From assembly GCA_021775835.1 (NCBI GenBank), contig JAJFHC010000151.1, positions 1 to 15,951 on the forward strand: a DNA stretch of 15,951 nt, written 5' to 3'. The notes beneath the pieces were generated by a model. The model saw nothing but the letters and a program-made list of their open reading frames with translations. It was not told the DNA's origin and searched no databases. Positions 1 to 7,465 of this stretch are shown piece by piece; positions within the stretch are counted from its first letter, which is position 1; the number at the start of each line of letters is the position of its first letter. Source of the DNA: Hyphomicrobiales bacterium (GTDB lineage Bacteria; Pseudomonadota; Alphaproteobacteria; Rhizobiales; JAJFHC01). The translations under genes were made by a program, and so were the position numbers.

Positions 1-442
1 GGAGGCGCTGGGTCTCTTTTTCGGACAGCGGTTCCAGCGTCCGGCGTGAGACTTCCAGGCCAGCGGCTTCCATGTCCTGCACCAGCGTCTCACCGGCCTT
101 TGCCAACCGCAGCAACACCAAGCGACCGTCATTGGGGTCGACACGCTGTTCGACAAGGCCCCTTTTCTTGAGCCGGCTGATGACTCCCAGGATGGTCGCC
201 GGGTCCATCGCTGTCATGCGTCCCAATCGGTTTTGCGAGGTCTCGCGAACCTGATGCAGTTTGGCCAGAGCGGCGAACTGAGTGGGCGTTACATCGAACG
301 ACGACATGACGGAATTGAAGATGTCAGTGGCCCTCTGATGAGATTTCCGAAGAATGAAACCGATCTGTTCTTCGAGCACATACTGGCTGGAGTGCTCGGT
401 GGTTTTCACCGGTGCGGGACTTGTGTCCACGTCATCCACCAT
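1..442 (-). CDS. MarR-family transcriptional regulator (3' end cut by window edge)
   Basis: The minus strand is open from an ATG at 442 to the window edge, giving 147 codons with no stop; the true C-terminus lies outside. MarR proteins are usually 140-170 residues, so little is missing. A winged helix-turn-helix is visible at about residues 50-116: a 'TPTQFAAL' helix start, a recognition helix beginning DPATILGVISRLKKRGL (80-96), and the wing DPNDGRLV (102-109), which has the D-x-R pattern typical of MarR. The ATG was chosen because an in-frame TGA lies six codons upstream and AAAAAGG lies at a fitting distance. The gene lies 66 bp downstream of the Hnr-like gene on the same strand with no clear terminator between them, so it may be the last gene of the hyuA operon. 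Proteins of this family are dimeric repressors that release DNA on binding small, often aromatic, ligands. A role as local repressor, possibly at the palindrome over the hyuA promoter, is inference. Confidence 0.88.
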   Translation of the reverse strand, partial: MVDDVDTSPAPVKTTEHSSQYVLEEQIGFILRKSHQRATDIFNSVMSSFDVTPTQFAALAKLHQVRETSQNRLGRMTAMDPATILGVISRLKKRGLVEQRVDPNDGRLVLLRLAKAGETLVQDMEAAGLEVSRRTLEPLSEKETQRL

Positions 443-508
443 TTCTACTGACCTTTTTCACGTTGATCGTTTCCCGCTCTGGGCATGCGCCAAACCTGCC
501 AATTTGCT

Positions 509-2032
509 TCACAACCCGGTGCTGGGATAGGGCCAGGGATTGTCGCCGCGCCAACCCTCCACACGGGCCTCCTGAGCATAGTCTTCGATGACATCCGTAA
601 CACTCACAACATCGTCAACATGTCCGCCGCCGGCAACATAGGCATCTAGCGGCAACGTAAATTCTATCGGCGCGACAATCGCCGGCGTTGGAACATAGCC
701 AAAGGCTGCATCGGGCATTCGGAGAACATCCACCATCACGGTTATTCCGCCACCGGGATAAACATAGACCGGGGCACCACCCATCGTGACGCGACTGATG
801 CCACGGGCCACCGACCGGGTCAACCTTACAGGATTGCGCGTGACCCCTGCCCGCAACGACCCCCCGGCTCCAGCCATGAACAGTACAGTGCACAAGGACG
901 GCTCGCAGTTCTCGCCGATGAGATCCACAACCCGCCGGACCTCGGTTGGCATGTCGGCGGGTACCGGCACGAGATTCTCGTCCAGGGTGCAATACAACGC
1001 GTCTTCGCCGGTGGTACTGGTCAGAAGCACGCGCAAACCGGGCCACGCCGCCTTGGCATCGATCTTCTGAATGATGCTGAGAGGATCGGTAATGTCGGTT
1101 CCACCCCAACCGGACCCGGGGTCAGCAACTTGAAAGTAACGACCAGGCGTGGACCGCCTGCCCCGCACCCTGATACCGGCTGGCGGCATATCGAGGCACT
1201 TACCCGCCTGATGCTCGGTCAGGACTCCGGTGATATGATCATCGACGACAATGACTTCATCCACGTGACTGAACCACTGCTGGGCAAAGATGCCCACGGT
1301 TGCGGATCCGCAACCCACTCGCATGCGCTCTTCGGGCGTCCCGTTGACAATCGGGGCTTGCCCCGCCTGAACAACAACCGTGCTGCCACCGTCTATGGTC
1401 AGTTCCACCGCCTCCTTGTTGCACAGGCCGAGGAGCGTCTTGCAGGTAACATTGCCTTCCTTCTTGCTGCCACCCGTCAGATGATGAACGCCACCCATGG
1501 ACAGCATCTGTGAACCGTATTCCGCCGTGGTCACATGCCCGACCTGTTCGCCGTCACACCGTACCGGCGCCGATTCTGGCCCCAGATGGCGGTCAGTGTC
1601 GATCTTCACCTTGACGCCGCAATAGGAAAATATGCCTTCGCTGACAACCGTGACCGTATCCACGCCTTCGTGTTGGCTCGACACGATGAAGGGGGCAGGC
1701 TTGTAGTCGGGATATGTCGTGCCGGCGCCGATCCCGGTGACAAACGTATCGCCCGACCGCAGAACGTTGCCGTCCCAATCTTCGTTGGTTTCGACAAACG
1801 GCACCAACTTGCCATCCTCGGCCTTGACCCGCTCCATCAAAACCAGGGTATCGGTACGGATCAGTTCACCGTCGTCGTTGGCATAGCGCGCGCAGGCACC
1901 CGCGCGTCCGGGCCTGATGCGGCAGAGTACCGGGCAGGCATCGCAGCGAATGATGCCGTCATCGCCTTCCCTGGCTCCGAATTTTTCCGTGCGGTCCTTT
2001 GACCGCGGGGCCGGTGTTGCGATTTCCGTCAT
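509..2032 (-). CDS. 6-hydroxynicotinate reductase-like iron-sulfur protein
   Basis: This 507-residue cytoplasmic protein resembles those annotated as 6-hydroxynicotinate reductase (Hnr), the ferredoxin-dependent enzyme of Eubacterium barkeri nicotinate fermentation that reduces 6-hydroxynicotinate to 1,4,5,6-tetrahydro-6-oxonicotinate. The N-terminus carries C30-x2-C33-x3-C37-x9-C47 ('CDACPVLCRI'), a likely 4Fe-4S site. More cysteines follow at 138, 159, 197, 204, 241 and 279, the one at 241 in a glycine-rich 'VGCGSATVGIF' stretch, so further metal or redox sites are possible. The start codon overlaps the stop of the molybdenum subunit by 4 nt (ATGA), so translation is probably coupled. In the pathway logic it would act after ring hydroxylation, reducing an oxo-heterocycle before ring opening. 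The family name comes from recognised similarity. Substrate and electron donor here are unknown, and many proteobacterial homologues probably act on compounds other than nicotinate. Confidence 0.8.
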   Translation of the reverse strand: MTEIATPAPRSKDRTEKFGAREGDDGIIRCDACPVLCRIRPGRAGACARYANDDGELIRTDTLVLMERVKAEDGKLVPFVETNEDWDGNVLRSGDTFVTGIGAGTTYPDYKPAPFIVSSQHEGVDTVTVVSEGIFSYCGVKVKIDTDRHLGPESAPVRCDGEQVGHVTTAEYGSQMLSMGGVHHLTGGSKKEGNVTCKTLLGLCNKEAVELTIDGGSTVVVQAGQAPIVNGTPEERMRVGCGSATVGIFAQQWFSHVDEVIVVDDHITGVLTEHQAGKCLDMPPAGIRVRGRRSTPGRYFQVADPGSGWGGTDITDPLSIIQKIDAKAAWPGLRVLLTSTTGEDALYCTLDENLVPVPADMPTEVRRVVDLIGENCEPSLCTVLFMAGAGGSLRAGVTRNPVRLTRSVARGISRVTMGGAPVYVYPGGGITVMVDVLRMPDAAFGYVPTPAIVAPIEFTLPLDAYVAGGGHVDDVVSVTDVIEDYAQEARVEGWRGDNPWPYPSTGL

Positions 2033-4812
2033 GAGGTCGCTCCACTTTCCTGTATTGCCTGCCAGACCCTGTGCGGCAGAGCCGGCAAATGCCTGATGGT
2101 GACGCCTGCTGCATGGCGGATGGCGCCAAGAATGGCCGGAGGCGTGGGCACAAGGGCCGGTTCACCGATGCCCTTGGCGCCATAGGGCCCTTCATGTTCG
2201 GGATCCTCCACGATCTTGATCTCTATGTCGGGAACATCGCCGACCGTGGGGATCAAATAGTCGTGGAGGTTCTCGGTCTTGCCCGGCACAAATTCTTCCA
2301 TCAGGGCCATGCCCAGCCCTTGCGCTATGCCGCCCTGGATCTGGCCCTCCACGAGTATGGGGTTGATGGCCCTGCCGACGTCGTGGGCCGCCACGATTTT
2401 CAGAAGCTTTACGGTTCCCAGCGCCATGTCCACCTCCAGTTCGCAGATCTGGGCGGCGAAGCCATAGGTCGCGTAAGGAGAACCCTGACCTTTTTCGTCA
2501 AGCGCCGTGGCCGGTGGATCGTAGGTCCCGGTGCCCTCCAGGAGGGCAGCCCCCTCACCCGCTGCCTCGGCCAGATCGGCCAGCGCGATTGACCGCCGTG
2601 TGTCGCCTTCGACAAAATCGATCCGGCCGTCTGCAATCTTCACTGTCGCCTCTGCTCCCACATTGGCAAGGCCCAGGAGTTTTGCGCGAAGATCAAGCCC
2701 GGCCAGGTAGGCCGCCTTGCCCGAAACCAGCGTCTGGCGCGACGCCGACGTTTTGCCGGCATCCGCCGTCAGATCCGTGTCGCCGACAACCTGATCGAAA
2801 GAACTCATCGGCACGCCCAGTGCATCGGCACAGATCTGCAGCATGATGGTGGCGGACCCCTGGCCGATGTCCACGGCACCATTGTAAAGCGTAAACCGGC
2901 CGTTCGGTTCCAGCGTCACGCGCATGGTCGACGGGTTCGACATGGAGGTGTTGCCGCAGCCGTACCACATGCAACCAACACCCGCGCCACGCCGATAGCG
3001 CTGGTTCATGGCATTATGGTTCTGGCAGCGATCCAGCATGGCCGTCCAGTCGTCACGCAATTCCTCCAGGCATTGGGCCAGCCCGCAACTGTGATTAAGC
3101 ACCTGACCGGTGGCCGTCTGCTGGCCGGCACGGATGGCGTTGCGGTGGCGAATTTCCAGCCGGTCGATGTCCAGGTTCAGGGCAACATCATCAAGCAGTG
3201 TTTCCTGGACGAAGGCTGCCTGCGGCACGCCAAAACCGCGAAACGCCCCGGACGGACACTGGTTGGTGTACCAGGCGCAGGACCTGTTGAGCACGTTGGG
3301 CACGTAGTAGGGACCGGTGCCGTGAACCGGTACGCGGCCAGCGACTGTCGGACCCCACGACGAATAAGCGCCGGTGTTGAAGTCGCCCTCCATGTCAAAG
3401 GCTGTGATCATCCCGTCTGCATCCGCTGACAACCGCGCGGAGATCTCGGATGGGTGCCTCTTCGTGCTGGACGCCATCGATTCGATCCGGCTCCAGACGG
3501 CGCGGACCGGCCGTTTCAGGACCCAGGCGGCCACTGCAAGCATGGGCTGGACGGAAACATCGAGCTTACCGCCAAATCCGCCGCCGCAGGCGCTTGGAAT
3601 GATTCGGACCCGGTCTCGCGAAAACCCGAGGACATTGGCGACTTCCTCCAGATCCATGTACGGCGCCTGGGTGCAGGCAAGGACTTCGATCCGGTCAGGG
3701 TCCGCCTCGGAAACCTTGGCATAGCCCGCTTCGGGTTCGATATAGGCATGCTCTACATAGGACGTCGAGAAAGCACCGCTTGAGGTTGCTGCAGCCTGGG
3801 CGTGTCCGGCTTCGACATCGCCCTTTTCAACAAGCCCCCGGATCAGAACATTGTCAGGGTGGGTCTCATGAACCGGCCGCTCCCCGGACACTCTCGCCTG
3901 CGCAATCGTGGTGATTGCCGTCTCCGGCGTCCACGTGATCGGCAGGCTGTCAACGGCGATGCTCTCCACTACCGCCTTGTCGCCGACCAGGGCCACAACG
4001 GTTTCACCGCGGTAGCGAACTTCGCCTTCCGAGAAAACCGGTTGTTCGCGCAGGTGCGGAAAAATGCCGAACCCGTTATGTCCCGGCACATCTGCAGAGG
4101 TCAGCATGGCGTCAAGTCCCGGGACGCTGGCGACAAAAGCGTCCAGATCACCAAATTCGAAGGTCGCGCGATCATAAGGCGACCGGACCGGGCGCAGCCA
4201 GAGGGCGCCGTCGGGCACAACGTCGGCGGCGAACCTGTCGCTGCCGTCGACTTTTTCAAGCCCGTCGGCACGTCGAACACGCGCGCCCACCGCCTCGCCT
4301 GACGCGGGAGAAATCTCGACCTGCGCCTGACCCTCGCCGGCGACATCGAGCACGGCGTCGACAATCTTGCGATATCCCGTGCACCGGCAGAGCACACCGC
4401 CCAGGGCATCCTCGACGTCCCGGCGGTCGGGACTGGGGCTGTCTGCCAACAGGCTGGTGGCAGCCATCAGCATGCCCGGCGTGCAGATGCCACACTGAGC
4501 GGCACCATGGTCAAGGAAGGCGCTCTGCAACCGGCCCAGCAGACCGGCATCTTCCGTGACCTCGACCGTAGTAATGCTGGCGCCGTCGACCTGACCCGAT
4601 GCCACCAGGCAGGAACAGACCTGTTCGCCGTCGAGTATGATCGTGCACGCGCCGCAGTCGCCGGCGTCACAGCCAATCTTCGTGCCCGTCAGTCCACATC
4701 GGTCGCGCAAGGTCTTGGCCAGACTGTCAAAGGGATCGACTGATACCTCACACGGGTGGCCGTTCAACTCAAAAGAGATTTCACGTTCCAGGACGGCAGG
4801 TTTGTCCAGCAT
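2029..4812 (-). CDS. Xanthine dehydrogenase-family hydroxylase, fused 2Fe-2S and molybdopterin subunit
   Basis: This 927-residue fusion has an N-terminal plant-type 2Fe-2S domain (C48, C53, C56, C68), then a second 2Fe-2S helical domain (C107, C110, C142, C144; 'QCGICTPG' and 'LCRCTGY'). From about residue 170 a complete molybdopterin-binding aldehyde oxidase/xanthine dehydrogenase domain follows, with 'ACGGGFGGK', 'GAFRGFGVPQ', 'GQGSATIMLQ' and, near the C-terminus, 'KGIGEPALVPTPPA'. The glutamate in that motif (E884) matches the catalytic base of the family. Enzymes of this class hydroxylate a carbon next to a ring nitrogen using water. The order 2Fe-2S then Mo in one chain, at about 900 residues, recalls Desulfovibrio aldehyde oxidoreductase (Mop), but here a separate FAD subunit lies directly upstream. 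Its ATG shares one base with that subunit's stop (TGATG), and its own stop overlaps the Hnr-like gene by 4 nt. Expected partners are the FAD subunit and the molybdenum cofactor. The substrate cannot be read from sequence; an N-heterocycle is favoured by the neighbours. Confidence 0.9.
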   Translation of the reverse strand: MLDKPAVLEREISFELNGHPCEVSVDPFDSLAKTLRDRCGLTGTKIGCDAGDCGACTIILDGEQVCSCLVASGQVDGASITTVEVTEDAGLLGRLQSAFLDHGAAQCGICTPGMLMAATSLLADSPSPDRRDVEDALGGVLCRCTGYRKIVDAVLDVAGEGQAQVEISPASGEAVGARVRRADGLEKVDGSDRFAADVVPDGALWLRPVRSPYDRATFEFGDLDAFVASVPGLDAMLTSADVPGHNGFGIFPHLREQPVFSEGEVRYRGETVVALVGDKAVVESIAVDSLPITWTPETAITTIAQARVSGERPVHETHPDNVLIRGLVEKGDVEAGHAQAAATSSGAFSTSYVEHAYIEPEAGYAKVSEADPDRIEVLACTQAPYMDLEEVANVLGFSRDRVRIIPSACGGGFGGKLDVSVQPMLAVAAWVLKRPVRAVWSRIESMASSTKRHPSEISARLSADADGMITAFDMEGDFNTGAYSSWGPTVAGRVPVHGTGPYYVPNVLNRSCAWYTNQCPSGAFRGFGVPQAAFVQETLLDDVALNLDIDRLEIRHRNAIRAGQQTATGQVLNHSCGLAQCLEELRDDWTAMLDRCQNHNAMNQRYRRGAGVGCMWYGCGNTSMSNPSTMRVTLEPNGRFTLYNGAVDIGQGSATIMLQICADALGVPMSSFDQVVGDTDLTADAGKTSASRQTLVSGKAAYLAGLDLRAKLLGLANVGAEATVKIADGRIDFVEGDTRRSIALADLAEAAGEGAALLEGTGTYDPPATALDEKGQGSPYATYGFAAQICELEVDMALGTVKLLKIVAAHDVGRAINPILVEGQIQGGIAQGLGMALMEEFVPGKTENLHDYLIPTVGDVPDIEIKIVEDPEHEGPYGAKGIGEPALVPTPPAILGAIRHAAGVTIRHLPALPHRVWQAIQESGATS

Positions 4813-5684
4813 CAGGCGGCCCTCCCGAGTCGTGCCATGGAGAAGTCGTCGAGCAGGTCCTTCAGGACCACTCGCGCCGCCTCCTTCCGATAGGAGGCGC
4901 TGGCCCGCACGTCGTCAATGGGTTGCAGGCTGCTGAGTTGATAGTCGTCAACAAGGTCTGAGATGTGTTGATCCAGTGGTACGCCTTTGAGAGTTTCCTC
5001 AAGGACAGTCAACCTCGTTGCCACGGTTGAACACGCGCCCACCGAGATGCGGGCCATTGTAACGCGTCCCTGTGCATCCGTCCGGATGGCGCCTGCCGCC
5101 ATCACGATGGAGATTACGAGATAGCGCCGCGATCCCAGTTTCCGGAAACCGGTCGAGAGATCACCGTCATCCTCATCAAAGACAAGTCCCGTTACAATTT
5201 CATCGCCGCGGCAGACATGGCTTCTGTAGCCATCATGAAACTCCGTCAAATCAACTGTCCGCATGCCCCGTGCGCTTGTCAGTTCAACCCGGGCCTTCAT
5301 GGCCTGGAGACAGGGTGTCCCGTCGGCGGCAGGCGATGCATTGCAGATGTTGCCGACAATCGTGCCCCGATTTTGAATTTGCATCCCGCCGACATCACGA
5401 GCCGCCTGCTTGAGACCGTCAAACAACGGCGGCAGATCCGCTTTGACGAGGTCGCTCCATGTGGTCAGGCACCCAATGCGGTACCGGCCGGATGATTTGT
5501 CAATTGCCCGCAATTCCAGCAGGCCCGATATGTCGAGAACATCCCTGGTCGTCCGGTCGCCCCAGGCTTCCCGGGTCGTGCGGATGGGATAAACATCGGT
5601 GCCGCCGGCCAATACCTGCAAATCCTGTCCGGCCTTCAGGTCGAGGGCTTCCTTCAATGTCTGTGGTCGGAAATAGGCCGTCAT
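4812..5684 (-). CDS. FAD-binding subunit of molybdenum hydroxylase (CoxM/XdhB-like)
   Basis: The 290-residue protein has the FAD-binding domain of the CO dehydrogenase/xanthine dehydrogenase medium subunit, about residues 1-175. It contains AGGTD (26-30) and 'RGTIVGNICNASPAAD' (106-121), the two flavin pyrophosphate loops, and then a CO dehydrogenase flavoprotein C-terminal domain (about 180-285, with 'FRKLGSRRYLVISIVMAA'). Length is normal for the family. It would take electrons from the 2Fe-2S clusters of the neighbouring fused subunit and pass them to an acceptor (NAD+, quinone or oxygen, not decidable here). The start ATG lies 11 nt after the hyuB stop and is preceded by AGGTGA at good spacing. 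Its TGA stop overlaps the next gene's ATG by one base. Gene order FAD then Fe-S/Mo, with tight coupling, supports one enzyme complex. Confidence 0.9.
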   Translation of the reverse strand: MTAYFRPQTLKEALDLKAGQDLQVLAGGTDVYPIRTTREAWGDRTTRDVLDISGLLELRAIDKSSGRYRIGCLTTWSDLVKADLPPLFDGLKQAARDVGGMQIQNRGTIVGNICNASPAADGTPCLQAMKARVELTSARGMRTVDLTEFHDGYRSHVCRGDEIVTGLVFDEDDGDLSTGFRKLGSRRYLVISIVMAAGAIRTDAQGRVTMARISVGACSTVATRLTVLEETLKGVPLDQHISDLVDDYQLSSLQPIDDVRASASYRKEAARVVLKDLLDDFSMARLGRAA

Positions 5685-5695
5685 TATTTCACCTC

Positions 5696-7465
5696 TTACG
5701 CCGTGTCCAGGAGAGAGCCCCGGGCTCGCCGCCGCTCTAGCGTGGCGCCATCGTCCACCTCTCCCGCTGGATCAACCACGACACCGAACCATTCTTCCGC
5801 CTGGATGATGGAATAGTACCCCCGCCGAACATCGCGCCCGACCAGCGCCGGATCGCGTTGGAATGGATCGCCGTATCCGCCACCGCCTGGCGTAAACACC
5901 TCGACGCGGTCCCCGACCGTTACCGGAATGTCCTGGTCTTTCGACAGATGCGGCGGGATGTAGGTCTCGCCGTTGCGATGGATCTTCACCACATTCGGCG
6001 CGCCATCCGAACCGCCGATCGCCCCTTGCGGCCCGACCCGTCCATGGTCCATGACAAAGGACGCCCGGGCGTCGCCGCGCAAGATCTCGACTTCATACTC
6101 AATCCCGAAACCGCCCCTATGGCGGCCGGGTCCACCGCTTGCCTCGCGTAACGCGAACTTCCGGAAAAGGATCGGGAAGTACTGCTCCATGACTTCGACC
6201 GGCGCTGTCTTTGAGATGCCGATCGTCGAGCACCCATTCGACAAGCCATCGTGATCGACGTTGCCGCCATACCCGCCGCCGGTAATCTGGTACATGACAA
6301 ATCCCTGACCTTTCTGCGGGTCGTTGCCGCCGAGCACGAAGTTGCCACTGGATCCGGCCGGCGCCGCAGTGACCTTGTCGGGGATCGCTTTGACAAGAGC
6401 TGCAAAAACAGCCTCTGCTATTCTCTGGGAGACTTCAGCAGCACAACCCGAAACCGGCCTTGGATAATGCGCATCGAGGAATGTGCCCACCGGGTCAGTG
6501 ATGTGCAGCGGCGCAAAAGCCCCAACGTTGATCGGCACGTCAGGAAATATGTGCTTGATCGCCAGGTAAACAGAGGAATACGTGGTCGCTATGACGGAGT
6601 TCATCGGCCCCTTGCAGGGCGGGCTTGAACCGTCCATGTCAAAATTCAGGTCGGATCCCGATACAGAGACCTTCATGGCAATCCGCAATGGTTCATCCAC
6701 AACACCATCGGAGTCGACAAAGGCTTCGCCCTCGTAAACGCCATCGGGAATCGCCGAAATGTGAGCGCGCATCTGCTGCTCCGAGCGGTCGCGGATTTCG
6801 ACGATAGCGTCATCGACCGTTTCAGGGCCGTAGCGGTCGAGCAACTCGGTCAGGCGTTTGGCACCGACGTAGAGGGCTGCGGCCTGGGCCTTGATGTCGC
6901 CGATGCGTTGTTCGGCGACCCTGATGTTGGACTGGATGATCGCCAGGATCTCCTGGTCCATCACGCCTTTCTTGAACAGTTTGACCGGCGGCAACCGGAG
7001 GCCTTCCTGTTCGACCTCGGTGGCCTTGGCGGAGAACCCGCCGGGCACCGACCCGCCGATATCCGGCCAATGACCGGTGTTCGACAGCCAGCAGAACATT
7101 TTTCCCCGATAGTAGAACGGCATGGCAAAACGCACGTCCATCAGATGGGTGCCGCCAAGATAGGGGTCGTTGACGATGTAGATATCGCCCTCTTCCGGCG
7201 GTGCCGTCCGGCCCTCGCGGATTAACCGAAGAATCTCCATGGTCGAGTACTGCATGATGCCCACGAACACCGGCAGACCGAACTCACCCTGGGCGATCAG
7301 TTCACCGGTATCGCGGTGATAGATGCCGTCGGAGCGGTCGTCGGCCTCGGCGATCACCGGCGAGAATGCCGAACGGGAAAAGGCCACATCCATCTCGTTG
7401 CAGACCTGCTGCAGGCCATTGCGGATCACGGCAAGCGTTACGGGGTCGACCTTGGTTTCAGGCAT
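5696..7465 (-). CDS. hyuB: Hydantoinase B / oxoprolinase beta-family protein
   Basis: The 589-residue protein is a full-length HyuB (Hydantoinase_B) family member. Conserved stretches include 'DPVTLAVIRNGL' near the N-terminus, 'NDPYLGGTHL' (99-108), 'GHWPDIGG' (131-138), a 'GSSGNF' loop, and 'GGGGYGDPFQRDP' near the C-terminus. With HyuA it forms an ATP-dependent cyclic-amide hydrolase (N-methylhydantoinase, 5-oxoprolinase) or, in some relatives, a carboxylase for ketones such as acetone or acetophenone. The start at 7465 is preferred over an in-frame ATG at 7489: it begins the conserved region, has a strong GGGGAGGT upstream, and overlaps the hyuA stop by 8 nt, as in coupled pairs. The neighbouring Mo hydroxylase and Hnr-like reductase suggest the pair opens a lactam made from an oxidised heterocycle (inference). 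Confidence 0.9.
   Translation of the reverse strand: MPETKVDPVTLAVIRNGLQQVCNEMDVAFSRSAFSPVIAEADDRSDGIYHRDTGELIAQGEFGLPVFVGIMQYSTMEILRLIREGRTAPPEEGDIYIVNDPYLGGTHLMDVRFAMPFYYRGKMFCWLSNTGHWPDIGGSVPGGFSAKATEVEQEGLRLPPVKLFKKGVMDQEILAIIQSNIRVAEQRIGDIKAQAAALYVGAKRLTELLDRYGPETVDDAIVEIRDRSEQQMRAHISAIPDGVYEGEAFVDSDGVVDEPLRIAMKVSVSGSDLNFDMDGSSPPCKGPMNSVIATTYSSVYLAIKHIFPDVPINVGAFAPLHITDPVGTFLDAHYPRPVSGCAAEVSQRIAEAVFAALVKAIPDKVTAAPAGSSGNFVLGGNDPQKGQGFVMYQITGGGYGGNVDHDGLSNGCSTIGISKTAPVEVMEQYFPILFRKFALREASGGPGRHRGGFGIEYEVEILRGDARASFVMDHGRVGPQGAIGGSDGAPNVVKIHRNGETYIPPHLSKDQDIPVTVGDRVEVFTPGGGGYGDPFQRDPALVGRDVRRGYYSIIQAEEWFGVVVDPAGEVDDGATLERRRARGSLLDTA

Noticed and set aside
443..508. Terminator or promoter between the Hnr-like and MarR genes
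   Set aside because: No stable hairpin with a T-tract and no convincing -35/-10 pair is visible in the 66 bp.
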